From positions 1 to 64,000 of the forward strand of contig JBMOMT010000032.1 of NCBI GenBank assembly GCA_049324835.1: a stretch of DNA of 64,000 nt, given 5' to 3'. Under the pieces are notes generated by a model. It saw only the letters and a program-made list of their open reading frames with translations. It had not been told where the DNA came from and made no database searches. The position numbers and the translations under genes are program-made. How positions within the stretch are numbered: position 1 is the stretch's first letter; each line of letters opens with the position of its first letter. Source of the stretch: JBMOMT01 sp049324835. Lineage in GTDB: Bacteria; Chloroflexota; Anaerolineae; CAYNKW01. This document shows positions 40,231 to 48,713 of this stretch, piece after piece.

Positions 40231-43056
40231 ATGAACACGATAAACCACAGCCGAGGGCGTTGGACAGCGCCCCAGAACACCAAAAAGCCAATCTACGTTT
40301 ACGGTGAGCAGATCGCCGCCGTTTTACGCTGGCTGGTGCTGCTGGTGCTGCTGGTGTTCAACAACCTCCAGACCGGCCAGCCCTGGGAGGCGATGCTGCT
40401 GGATAACCTTTTCCTGGCGATATTTGCCGCGCTCAACCTGATCGTCTCCCTGGCTCTGGCGCGGGGCATCCGGCCAGGACTGGCCTTTCGCCGGGCGACG
40501 ATGTTCATGGATCTGATCGGTGCTGCGGCGGTGGTGGCGCTCAGCGGCGGCGCAAACAGCCCTTATTTCGTGTTGTTCTTTTTGATCCTGCTCTCGGCAG
40601 CCCTGCGCTTCGACACCGCCGAACGGCTGGTCTACGACGCTCTGGCCTGGCTGGTTTACGGGCTGCTGGCTCTCGTGGCTCCCTCAAAAGGTGACATGGC
40701 CCCACAGGCCCTGTTTGCCCAACTCATGGCGCTGGCGATGGTGGCCATCGTGAGCAGCCTGCTGGCCGATCAGGAACGCTCCCAACGCCTGCGCCGGCAG
40801 GACGTGGAACACCTGATCGCTGAAACCCAGGAGCGGCTGGAAGAAGTGCAACTGATGCGTGAGGTGAGTGAGATCGTCTTGCACCACCTCACCGACCAAA
40901 ACCGCATCATGGCCGATGTAGCCGCCGTCATCCGCCGCCGCGTGGAGCACGACCTCTTTTGCATTGCCCTGTTGGACGAGGACCAGCAAGCGCTCGAGAT
41001 GATCGCTGGCTGGGGGCTGTCGCCAAAAGTGCGCGAGATGCGCATCAGAATCGGCGAAGGGGTGATGGGTTGGGTGGCCAAAACCGGCATCGCGTTGAAC
41101 GTGCCAGACGTACAACAGGAGCCGCGTTACACCACACTTGCCCCCCACATCCGTTCCCAGTTGTGCGTGCCGGTGGTTATCGAAGACCGCGTATTGGGCA
41201 TCATCAACGTCGAGAGCAAGCGAGTGCAGGCTTTTTCCGCAGACGACCAGCGGGGGCTGTCCATCATCGCCGGGCAAATGGCCCTGGCGCTCAAGAACAG
41301 CCAACTCTTTCACGAGCTGGATTCACTGCGCCGCGACTTGGAAGTGCGCATCGAGGAGCGCACCGCCGAACTGGCCCAGGCCAACCGGAACCTGCGCACC
41401 GAGCGTGACCGCGTGACGGCGCTCTACCGCATCAGCAGCGAGCTGGTGTCCAGCCTGGAATTGGATGAGGTTCTCGACCGCGCCCTGGGCCTCATCAATC
41501 AGGCGGTGGGCGTCGAGCAAGGCTCGATCTTGCTGCTGGATACGGAAACGGGTTATCTGGTCTACCGGGCGGCTCTGGGTCGCAAAGAGCCCTTGCCCCA
41601 CGGCGGCAAGATCACCCACTTTAGGCGCGGCGTGGGGCTGGCCGGCTGGGTGCTGGAGCACAACCAGGCCGTGCTCATCACCGGCCTGGAAAAGGACGAG
41701 CGTTGGGAGGTAGACCCGGAAAAAGTCGGCGCCAGCCAGTCGGTGATGGCGGTGCCGTTGAGCAGCGAGCATCTGGTGCTGGGCGTGATGCTGCTCTTTC
41801 ACCCTCGGCCCGATTATTTCACGCCGGAGCACCTCCGGTTGGCCGAAGCAGCCGCCACCCAGGTGACGGCCGCCGTCAAGAATTACGATCTCTACCGGCT
41901 GGTGCGCGATCAGGCCGAGCGGCTGGGCAGGGCCCTCCAGGAAAAGCGCGCCGAGGCCAGCAAAAACCTGGCCATCCTGGAATCGATTGCCGATGGGGTG
42001 GTGGTGACGGACATCAACCGCCAGGTGACTGTCATCAACCGCACGGCTTTGGAAATGTTGCGCCTGCCGGAACAGGTTCCTGCCGGCCGAAGCGTGGCCT
42101 GGGTCTACCAGGCTTTTGCGCCGCAGACGCTCGAAACGGTGCTTCAGGCCATGACGAGCCTGTCAACCAGGCCAATGCAGGCAGCAGGCGATCAGGCCAC
42201 CATGGTGCAGGCCATCCTGGAGCGCGACGGCGTGGTGCTCCAGGCCCATTTTGCCCCCGTGATCGCCGGCGAAGGTGAGTTCTGGGGCGTGGTGACGGTG
42301 CTGCGCGACATCACCCGTGAAAGAGAGATCGCCCAGGCCAAAAGTGAATTCGTCTCCATCGTGGCCCACGAGTTACGCACGCCCATGACGTCTATCAAAG
42401 GCTACACCGATCTCGTCCTGAACGGCGCAGCCGGCCAGATCACAGACATGCAGAACCAGTTCCTGGGCGTGGTCAAGTCCAACGCCGACCGTCTGGCGGC
42501 ATTGGTGGCCGATCTGTTAGACCTCTCGCGCATCGAGACGGGGCGGGTGATGCTCAAACGACAGTCGCTCAAACTGGGGCCGGTGATCGAAGAGGTGGTA
42601 CAATCGCTGCAGAGCCTGATCGAGGAGACCCAGGTGCGGCTGGACGTGCAGGTGCCCACCGGTCTACCTCCGGTCAGCGCCGATCACGACCGCGTGGTGC
42701 AGGTGCTCACCAACCTGATCAGCAACGCCTGCAAATACACGCCGGCCAAAGGGGCGGTGGTGATTTCGGTGCAGCGAGCCGACAGCATGCTCCAGACCGA
42801 CATCAGCGACACGGGCATCGGCATTCCGGCAGAGCACATGGAGCGCATCTTTGAGCGTTTCGAGCGGGGCGATCACGAGTTGGTGCGGCAGCGTCCGGGC
42901 ACCGGCTTGGGATTGCCCATCGCCAAGACCATCGTGGAAATACACGGCGGGCGCATCTGGGCCAGGAGTGAGGTAGACAAAGGCAGTGTCTTTAGTTTTA
43001 CACTGCCCATCTTTTGCGCCGGCTCGACCGAACAAGACGAGCAACCTTCCACATAG
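40231..43056 (+). CDS. Membrane sensor histidine kinase: six helices, two GAF, PAS, kinase core
   Basis: This 941-aa protein has six N-terminal membrane helices (about 28-46, 55-78, 90-107, 110-125, 133-150, 158-178) forming an MASE-like integral sensor. GAF1 is at about 205-358, a coiled coil about 360-395, GAF2 about 395-552 and PAS about 579-690. HisKA has His 713 in VAHELRTP, and HATPase has DTGIGI and GTGLGLPI. ATG 40231 is one base after the previous kinase stop; an overlapping upstream extension is rejected. It is followed by a single-domain receiver, its most likely partner. Confidence 0.94.
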   Translation: MNTINHSRGRWTAPQNTKKPIYVYGEQIAAVLRWLVLLVLLVFNNLQTGQPWEAMLLDNLFLAIFAALNLIVSLALARGIRPGLAFRRATMFMDLIGAAAVVALSGGANSPYFVLFFLILLSAALRFDTAERLVYDALAWLVYGLLALVAPSKGDMAPQALFAQLMALAMVAIVSSLLADQERSQRLRRQDVEHLIAETQERLEEVQLMREVSEIVLHHLTDQNRIMADVAAVIRRRVEHDLFCIALLDEDQQALEMIAGWGLSPKVREMRIRIGEGVMGWVAKTGIALNVPDVQQEPRYTTLAPHIRSQLCVPVVIEDRVLGIINVESKRVQAFSADDQRGLSIIAGQMALALKNSQLFHELDSLRRDLEVRIEERTAELAQANRNLRTERDRVTALYRISSELVSSLELDEVLDRALGLINQAVGVEQGSILLLDTETGYLVYRAALGRKEPLPHGGKITHFRRGVGLAGWVLEHNQAVLITGLEKDERWEVDPEKVGASQSVMAVPLSSEHLVLGVMLLFHPRPDYFTPEHLRLAEAAATQVTAAVKNYDLYRLVRDQAERLGRALQEKRAEASKNLAILESIADGVVVTDINRQVTVINRTALEMLRLPEQVPAGRSVAWVYQAFAPQTLETVLQAMTSLSTRPMQAAGDQATMVQAILERDGVVLQAHFAPVIAGEGEFWGVVTVLRDITREREIAQAKSEFVSIVAHELRTPMTSIKGYTDLVLNGAAGQITDMQNQFLGVVKSNADRLAALVADLLDLSRIETGRVMLKRQSLKLGPVIEEVVQSLQSLIEETQVRLDVQVPTGLPPVSADHDRVVQVLTNLISNACKYTPAKGAVVISVQRADSMLQTDISDTGIGIPAEHMERIFERFERGDHELVRQRPGTGLGLPIAKTIVEIHGGRIWARSEVDKGSVFSFTLPIFCAGSTEQDEQPST

Positions 43057-43078
43057 CTCAACAGGGAGTGAACAATAA

Positions 43079-43507
43079 ATGACATCAACAGCAGCAGACC
43101 AAGTTAAAATTCTGGTGGCGGAAGACGAAAAGGATATTCGAGAGCTGGTGTCTATTACCATGAAACTGGCAGGTTACCAGGTGTTTACCGCCTCTGACGG
43201 CGCAGAAGCGTTAGACATGGTCACACAGATCATGCCAGACCTGATTCTGATGGACGTGAGGATGCCCAAGATGACCGGCTACGAGGCCTGCGTGGCCATA
43301 AAAAAGATTCCCCAGGTTCAGGATATCCCGGTGGTGTTTCTCTCCGCCAAAGGACAGGAGACAGAGATTCAGCAGGGCCTGGCGGCAGGAGCCGTAGCCT
43401 ACGTGTTGAAACCCTTTGCGCCCACCGAACTGACGGCCCAGATCAAGGCGCTGCTGGCCGAGTTCGGCAAAAAAGAATCGTTGGAGACGCCTAAAGAAAG
43501 CGACTGA
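43079..43507 (+). CDS. Single-domain response regulator (CheY/Spo0F-like receiver)
   Basis: This 142-aa protein is one receiver domain plus a short charged tail. The acidic pocket is EDE (15-17), the phospho-acceptor is Asp 59 (LMDVRMP) and the conserved Lys is 111 (LKPF). It has no DNA-binding or enzymatic output, so it acts by protein contact, for example on a motor, the GTPase module or as a relay intermediate. It lies 22 bp after the membrane kinase gene with AGGGAG upstream of its ATG, making that kinase the probable donor. Confidence 0.93.
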   Translation: MTSTAADQVKILVAEDEKDIRELVSITMKLAGYQVFTASDGAEALDMVTQIMPDLILMDVRMPKMTGYEACVAIKKIPQVQDIPVVFLSAKGQETEIQQGLAAGAVAYVLKPFAPTELTAQIKALLAEFGKKESLETPKESD

Positions 43508-43551
43508 GGCTTTGGAACCCATGCCAACCTGGTTCGCCTCTGATTCGAACC

Positions 43552-44343
43552 ATGAGCGCGATCATTATCGACGGTAAACTGTTGCATTACGAGACCTTTG
43601 GCCGTGGCCGTGCCATGATCTTTGTGCACGGCTGGCTGGGCTCCTGGCGTTACTGGATGCCGACCATGGAACTCATGTCGGAGCATGGTCGCACGTACGC
43701 CATGGATCTGTGGGGCTTTGGCGATTCGGATCATACCAACGGCACCTACAGCGTGATCGGTTACGTCGACTTGTTACGAGCCTTTGTCGAGGAGATGGGC
43801 ATCATACGCATGACCCTGATCGGGCATGCCCTGGGAGCGGCTGTAGCGCTGCACTATGCGGCCCAAAGACCCGACGACATCGAACGTGTCATGACCGTCA
43901 GCGCCCCCCTGACCGGCAGCAGCATCAATCGGAAACTGTTATCACCGGAACCCTCGTTCCTGGACCGCGTCCGGGGCTGGAAGCCCACCGAGGGTCATCC
44001 CGAAGTGGAACAAGAGATGGCCAAAATGGCTCAAAACGTCATGCAAGAGTCGCTCCGCTCCGCCATGGACACCGATCTGCGTCAGATCACGCGCCAGATA
44101 CACACGCCCGTTTTGTTGGTCCACGGCGAAAAAGACACCCTGGTGACGCCGCCGGAAGCGGCCTGGTTGGAAACCCTGGGCGAAAATGTGCGCACCATTT
44201 TACTGCCCGACGCCCAGCATTTTCCCATGTTGGACGAAGCAGGCCGCTTTTCCCGTCTGTTGACCGATTTTCTCCAGGTGAACGATAACGAACAACTTGC
44301 CGCCCTGAGTGTCAAAGAGCAGTGGCGGCGTCGCACGCACTGA
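43552..44343 (+). CDS. Alpha/beta hydrolase paralogue lacking the nucleophile Ser (pseudoenzyme)
   Basis: This 263-aa alpha/beta hydrolase fold aligns with the 21106-21924 protein from its N-terminus (IIIDGKLLHYETFGRG, FVHGWLGSW) to QHFPMLDE. The nucleophile elbow reads GHALGAA: Ala 93 (codon GCC) replaces the Ser seen as GHSMGG in the paralogue. Asp 195 (GEKDTLV) and His 223 (QHFPML) are kept. Loss of Ser alone suggests a ligand-binding or regulatory role, as in plant hydrolase-fold receptors. Those receptors keep their Ser, so the comparison is only structural. It lies between the receiver and V4R genes. Confidence 0.9.
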   Translation: MSAIIIDGKLLHYETFGRGRAMIFVHGWLGSWRYWMPTMELMSEHGRTYAMDLWGFGDSDHTNGTYSVIGYVDLLRAFVEEMGIIRMTLIGHALGAAVALHYAAQRPDDIERVMTVSAPLTGSSINRKLLSPEPSFLDRVRGWKPTEGHPEVEQEMAKMAQNVMQESLRSAMDTDLRQITRQIHTPVLLVHGEKDTLVTPPEAAWLETLGENVRTILLPDAQHFPMLDEAGRFSRLLTDFLQVNDNEQLAALSVKEQWRRRTH

Positions 44344-44389
44344 TAGTCAAAAGCTTCAATTCGACGTTTCACATTCAGGAGGTGGGGGA

Positions 44390-45007
44390 ATGTCAGACGA
44401 CCGCAAGATGCCAAACGCTGCGCTCTATGTTCTGTTCGAAGCCATCAAAGAGGTGATGGGCGAAAACGGGTTAAAATCTGTGCTGCGCATGGGTGGCCTG
44501 GACGGCTACATCGACAATCTGCCACCCAACAACACCGCGCAGGAGGTTCAGTTCAGCAGTTATGGCGCTGCCCAGCAGGCCATCGAAGATTTTTACGGCC
44601 CCAGAGGCGCACGCGCCATGCTGGTACGCATCGGGCGGGCGTTGTTCCGTTATACCCTGCAGGAACAACCGGCTGTGCTGGGCCTGGCCGGATTGGCCCT
44701 CAAAGCCCTGCCCATGGGCGCCCGGGTCAAACTCATCCTGCAAAAGATCGTCCACAGCGCCAACGAAACCCTCAACATGCCCTCTCATCTGGAAGAAAAC
44801 GACGAAGCCTACATCTTTGTCGCCCAAGATAGCCCCAGCCGCTGGCGACCACGCCGTTCCAAACCGGGCTGTTTCGTCACCGTGGGCACCTATCAGGAAG
44901 CCCTGCGTTGGGCCACCGGCAAAACTTTCCGCATCGAAGAGTTCACCTGCCTCGCCGCCGGTGACGACGCCTGCCGCTTTCACATTTACAAGGAACCACT
45001 CGATTGA
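44390..45007 (+). CDS. V4R-domain (4-vinyl-reductase-like) hydrophobic-ligand-binding protein
   Basis: This 205-aa soluble protein has a helical N-terminal part and a C-terminal V4R-type segment ending EEFTCLAAGDDACRFHIY, the C-x-A-x-GD-x-x-C-F pattern conserved in V4R domains. Characterised relatives bind small hydrophobic molecules (for example in BchJ-like and activator proteins). It is the last gene of the plus-strand island. The start at 44390 has a strong AGGAGG site. The context suggests a receptor for a lipophilic metabolite, perhaps one made by the acyl-reductase/hydrolase genes upstream; this is inference. Confidence 0.8.
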   Translation: MSDDRKMPNAALYVLFEAIKEVMGENGLKSVLRMGGLDGYIDNLPPNNTAQEVQFSSYGAAQQAIEDFYGPRGARAMLVRIGRALFRYTLQEQPAVLGLAGLALKALPMGARVKLILQKIVHSANETLNMPSHLEENDEAYIFVAQDSPSRWRPRRSKPGCFVTVGTYQEALRWATGKTFRIEEFTCLAAGDDACRFHIYKEPLD

Positions 45008-45010
45008 CAC

Positions 45011-45039
45011 TTGACAGGCCCTCTATAGTGTGGTAGACT
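45011..45039 (+). promoter_or_regulatory. Promoter of the thiamine operon
   Basis: TTGACA (45011-45016), a 17-base spacer and TAGACT (45034-45039) lie just upstream of the TPP aptamer. A start near 45047 would include the whole riboswitch in the leader. Confidence 0.75.
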
Positions 45040-45055
45040 TGGCTTAACCACATAT

Positions 45056-45168
45056 CTCCGGGGAGCTTGGGAGAACCAGGCTGAGAGAGCGTCTCGTCAC
45101 CATCGACACCGGCGCTGACCCGTAGCACCTGATCTGGATAATGCCAGCGTAGGGAAAACCGTTCCATG
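45056..45168 (+). ncRNA. TPP riboswitch (THI element)
   Basis: This contains the conserved THI-box segments: CGGGGAGC near the 5' side, the GGCTGAGA core at about 45079-45087, GACCCGTAGCACCTGATCTG, and GGATAATGCCAGCGTAGGGAA. Together these form the pyrimidine- and pyrophosphate-sensor helices. It controls the downstream pyrophosphokinase and ABC-importer genes, presumably shutting expression when thiamine pyrophosphate is abundant. Confidence 0.96.
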
Positions 45169-45174
45169 GCTCAC

Positions 45175-45205
45175 AAACGCTCTGCTCTGGCAGGGCGTTT
45201 TTTTT
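45175..45205 (+). terminator. Riboswitch expression-platform terminator
   Basis: AAACGCTCTGC pairs with GCAGGGCGTTT (11 bp, one G-U) around a TCTG loop and runs into eight consecutive T residues. It sits between the TPP aptamer and the first gene's AGGAG, so regulation is probably by transcription termination. Confidence 0.85.
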
Positions 45206-45215
45206 AGGAGACGTC

Positions 45216-45884
45216 ATGTCCGGGCGTAGCCTCATCGTGGCCAATGGCCGGCCACCCACAGCAGCCGAGATAACCCGCTGGCATCGTCCCGGCGATCAGA
45301 TCATCGCCGCCGATGGCGGCGCGCGCCACGCGCTGGCGCTGGGCCTGCTGCCCGATATCGTCATCGGTGATCTGGACTCGCTGGACGCCGCATCGCGGGC
45401 GCGCCTGGAGCAGCAAGGCTGCCGCTTTGTCCGGCGCCCGGCAGACAAAGACGAGACCGACCTGGAGCTGGCGCTGCTCCTGGCCGCCCGGCAACACCCC
45501 ACCGAAATAGTGATCCTGGGCGCGATGGGCGGACGGCTGGATCAGTTCCTGGCTAACGTGTTGCTGCTCACCCTGCCCCAACTGGTCGGGGTGCCGGTCA
45601 GGCTGGCCGATAGCACGCAGGAGGCATTTGTAGTACACGCCGGAGAAACGGTCGCCGTTCGAGGCCGGGTCGGCGATACGCTCTCGCTCATCGCCCTCAA
45701 CGGCGACGCCGCCGGCGTCTACACCACCGGTCTCAAGTGGCAGCTCGCCGGCGATACCCTGTCTGCCGGGCCGGCGCGCGGCGTGAGCAACGTCATCGTC
45801 TCGCTGCCGGTGCACGTGCGGCTGCAACACGGCACGTTACTGGTCATCCACATCTTTTTATCAGATGGAATCGAGCACACATAA
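45216..45884 (+). CDS. Thiamine pyrophosphokinase
   Basis: This 222-aa protein has the TPK motifs AADGGARHAL, IGDLDSL, KDETDLELAL and GAMGGRLDQ. It converts thiamine plus ATP to thiamine pyrophosphate and AMP in the cytoplasm. The gene follows a TPP riboswitch and precedes a thiamine importer, so the organism salvages thiamine here. The ATG has AGGAG six bases upstream. Length and domain order (catalytic N-terminal half, binding C-terminal half) fit the family. The usual symbols are thiN or tnr3. Confidence 0.94.
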   Translation: MSGRSLIVANGRPPTAAEITRWHRPGDQIIAADGGARHALALGLLPDIVIGDLDSLDAASRARLEQQGCRFVRRPADKDETDLELALLLAARQHPTEIVILGAMGGRLDQFLANVLLLTLPQLVGVPVRLADSTQEAFVVHAGETVAVRGRVGDTLSLIALNGDAAGVYTTGLKWQLAGDTLSAGPARGVSNVIVSLPVHVRLQHGTLLVIHIFLSDGIEHT

Positions 45885-45948
45885 AGTGCAACACTCGCAA
45901 AAAAGACGTTGCGCCTGAACGTTTCGAACGAGATTTTGGAGGTATGAC

Positions 45949-47025
45949 ATGAAATCTCGATACCTGTTCACCTGGGGCCTGGCCTGGTTACTGATCCTGT
46001 CGGCGTGCGCCGCCCCTTCACCCACAGCCACGCCGACCGCTGCGGGGCCGCGGACACTGACATTGATGACCCACGACAGCTTTGCCATCAGCGAGACTGT
46101 CATCCAGGCCTTCGAAAAAGCCAACAACGTCACCGTCCGCCACCTGCCCGCCGGCGATGCCGGCGCCGCCCTGAACCAGGCCATCCTCAGCAAAACCAAC
46201 CCGCTGGCCGATCTTTTTTTCGGCGTGGACAACACCTTTCTCAGCCGGGCCATCGAGGCCGGCATCTTTGAGCCTTACGATTCTCCCCGGCTGGCCGAGA
46301 TCCCCGACCGGCTGGAGCTCGACACGCAGCACCGCCTGCTGCCGGTAGATTTTGGCGACGTCTGCCTGAACTACGACCGGGCCTACTTTGAGCAGAACAG
46401 GCTGGCCCCGCCGCAAATGCTCGATGACCTGACCAGACCAGAACTGAAAGGACTGACCGTCGTCGAGAACCCGGCCACTTCTTCTCCTGGCCTGGCTTTT
46501 TTACTCGCCACCGTGGGCCATTTTGGCACGACGGGCAGTTACACCTACCGCCATTTCTGGCGCGATCTGCGGGCCAACGACGTGCTCGTCAGCGAGGGCT
46601 GGGAGGATGCCTATTGGGGTCAAAGCACCTGGGCCGGCAGCGGCGACCGGCCCATCGTCGTCAGTTACGCCACCAGCCCCGCCGCCGAGGTTTTCTTTAG
46701 CGAGGGCGCGCTCGCCGAGCCGCCCACGGTCAGCGTGTTGGGTGATGGCGCTTGTTTCCGCCAGATCGAATTCGTGGGCATTCTTCAGGGCGCACAAAAT
46801 CGTGACCTGGCCGAAAAGTTCGTGGACTGGATGTTGGGCGTCGAGTTCCAACAAGACATCCCGCTCAACATGTGGGTCTTTCCGGCCAACGAAAACGCTC
46901 CCCTGCCGCAGGTCCTGATCGATTTTGCCCGGGTGCCGCCCAACCCGGCCAACGTCAGCCCAGACGACATCGCCGCGCACCGCGAGGAATGGCTGGCAGC
47001 CTGGACCGAGGACGTGCTGCATTGA
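45949..47025 (+). CDS. thiB: Thiamine ABC transporter substrate-binding lipoprotein (ThiB-like)
   Basis: This 358-aa periplasmic-binding-fold protein has a lipoprotein signal (LLILSAC, Cys 20) and a short Thr/Pro linker. It has thiamine-binding-protein features: TLMTHDSFAISE near the N-terminus, DLFFGVDNTF, LLPVDFGDVCLNYD, and the SPGLAFLLATV segment. It captures thiamine outside the cell for the permease/ATPase pair encoded downstream. GGAGG is six bases before the ATG. The stop overlaps the TTG start of the permease gene (TTGA). It is under control of the upstream TPP riboswitch. Confidence 0.92.
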   Translation: MKSRYLFTWGLAWLLILSACAAPSPTATPTAAGPRTLTLMTHDSFAISETVIQAFEKANNVTVRHLPAGDAGAALNQAILSKTNPLADLFFGVDNTFLSRAIEAGIFEPYDSPRLAEIPDRLELDTQHRLLPVDFGDVCLNYDRAYFEQNRLAPPQMLDDLTRPELKGLTVVENPATSSPGLAFLLATVGHFGTTGSYTYRHFWRDLRANDVLVSEGWEDAYWGQSTWAGSGDRPIVVSYATSPAAEVFFSEGALAEPPTVSVLGDGACFRQIEFVGILQGAQNRDLAEKFVDWMLGVEFQQDIPLNMWVFPANENAPLPQVLIDFARVPPNPANVSPDDIAAHREEWLAAWTEDVLH

Positions 47026-48710
47026 GTTGGGCTTGCCGCTCGAAAAGCGCGCTGCGCTATTTACTGCTGGCGCTGCCGCTGGCGTTTCTGGCCGTCTTTT
47101 TCTTTTACCCTCTGGCGCGCATCCTGGTCGTCAGTCTGACCGCCGCCGATGGCGGCGGCGCCGAGACGCTGCGTAAACTGGCCAGCACCGACTATTACGC
47201 CCGCACGCTCTGGTTCACCGCGTTTCAGGCCGCCGTCTCTACCGCACTGACGTTGTTGCTGGGCTTGCCGGGCGCCTACATCCTGGCTCGCTACGAGTTT
47301 CGCGGCCAGACACTGCTGCGAGCATTGACCACGGTGCCGTTCGTGCTGCCAACGATCGTGGTGGCGGCGGCCTTTTCCTCACTCCTGGGGCCGCAGGGCC
47401 GTCTCAATGCCTGGCTGATGGCCTGGCAAAACCTGCAGCAGCCGCCCATCCGGCTGCAACACACCATCTGGATCATCCTGCTGGCCCACGTGTTCTACAA
47501 CTATACCGTCGTGCTGCGGCTGGTGGGCGGCTTTTGGGCCAACCTGAACCCTCGCCTGGAAGAGGCCGCCCGCATGCTGGGCGCCAATCGCTGGCAGGTG
47601 CTGCGCCAGGTGACTCTACCGCTGCTGGCCCCGGCCATCGGGGCGGCAGCGCTGCTGGTGTTCATCTTTTGCTTCACCAGTTTTGGCGTGGTGCTCATTC
47701 TGGGCGGACCACGTTTTGCCACGCTGGAAGTCGAGATCTATCGCCAGACGGTGCACTTTTTTGACCTGCCACTGGCCGCGGCGCTGTCGCTGCTGCAGAT
47801 CGCCTTCACCTTGAGCCTGATGATGGTCTACACACGGCTGCAAGCGCGGCTCTCGGTGCCGCTCCAGTTTCGGCCTCAACGCACCACCCGACGACGACCC
47901 CGCACCTGGCGGGCGCGCGCCCTGGTGGGCGTCAACGTGGCCCTGATGGCCATACTCTTGCTGCTGCCGCTGCTGGCGTTGATCGAGCGCTCTCTGACCG
48001 ACAGCGCCGGCGGCCACTATAGTCTGACCTACTATCAGCAACTGGGTGTTAGCCGTCGCGGTTCGATCCTGTTCGTGCCACCCTGGCAGGCGATCCGCAA
48101 CTCGCTGCTCTTTGGCGGGGCCACAGTCGCCCTGGCGCTGCTGCTGGGCACGCTGGCCGCCACCCTGCTGGCCCAGCCCCACAGCCGCGTCGCCCGCTGG
48201 CTGGATCCACTGTTCATGCTGCCGCTGGCAACCTCGGCGGTGACGTTGGGCTTTGGTTACCTCATCACCCTGGACAGGCCGCCGTTGAACCTGCGCGCCT
48301 CACCGGCGCTGGTGCCGCTGGCCCACACCCTGGTGGCGCTGCCTTTTGTGGTGCGTAGCCTGTTGCCGGTGCTGCGCGGCATCCAGCCCAGCCTGCGCGA
48401 GGCCGCAGCCGTGATGGGCGCCTCGCCGTGGCGCGTGTGGCGCGAGATCGATCTGCCCATCGTGGCGCGGGCGACGCTGGTGGGGGCGGTGTTTGCCTTT
48501 ACCGTCTCGCTGGGTGAATTCGGGGCCACGATGCTCATCGCCCGGCCAGAATTCCCCACCCTGCCGCTGGCGATCTATCGTTTTCTGGGCCAGCCGGGAG
48601 CGTCCAACTATGGTCAGGCGATGGCCATGAGCACGCTGCTCATGCTGGTCTGCGCCGCCGGTTTCATCGTCATCGAGCGTTTTCGTCTGGGCCAGATGGG
48701 AGAGTTTTGA
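47022..48710 (+). CDS. thiP: Thiamine ABC transporter permease (ThiP-like, duplicated 2 x 6 helices)
   Basis: This 562-aa permease is made of two homologous halves, each with about six helices and an EAA coupling loop: EEAARMLGANRWQVLRQVTL in the first half and REAAAVMGASPWRVWREIDL in the second. Such fused permeases are typical of ThiP and Fe3+ FbpB types. The neighbours and riboswitch fix thiamine as substrate. The start is taken as TTG 47022, overlapping the ThiB stop; no ATG is available near and the frame upstream is inside thiB. Confidence 0.93.
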   Translation: MSWACRSKSALRYLLLALPLAFLAVFFFYPLARILVVSLTAADGGGAETLRKLASTDYYARTLWFTAFQAAVSTALTLLLGLPGAYILARYEFRGQTLLRALTTVPFVLPTIVVAAAFSSLLGPQGRLNAWLMAWQNLQQPPIRLQHTIWIILLAHVFYNYTVVLRLVGGFWANLNPRLEEAARMLGANRWQVLRQVTLPLLAPAIGAAALLVFIFCFTSFGVVLILGGPRFATLEVEIYRQTVHFFDLPLAAALSLLQIAFTLSLMMVYTRLQARLSVPLQFRPQRTTRRRPRTWRARALVGVNVALMAILLLLPLLALIERSLTDSAGGHYSLTYYQQLGVSRRGSILFVPPWQAIRNSLLFGGATVALALLLGTLAATLLAQPHSRVARWLDPLFMLPLATSAVTLGFGYLITLDRPPLNLRASPALVPLAHTLVALPFVVRSLLPVLRGIQPSLREAAAVMGASPWRVWREIDLPIVARATLVGAVFAFTVSLGEFGATMLIARPEFPTLPLAIYRFLGQPGASNYGQAMAMSTLLMLVCAAGFIVIERFRLGQMGEF

Positions 48711-48713
48711 GCC

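Noticed and set aside
43552..44343. Assignment of the second alpha/beta hydrolase as an active enzyme
   Set aside because: The nucleophile codon is GCC (Ala), so activity by the usual mechanism is unlikely.
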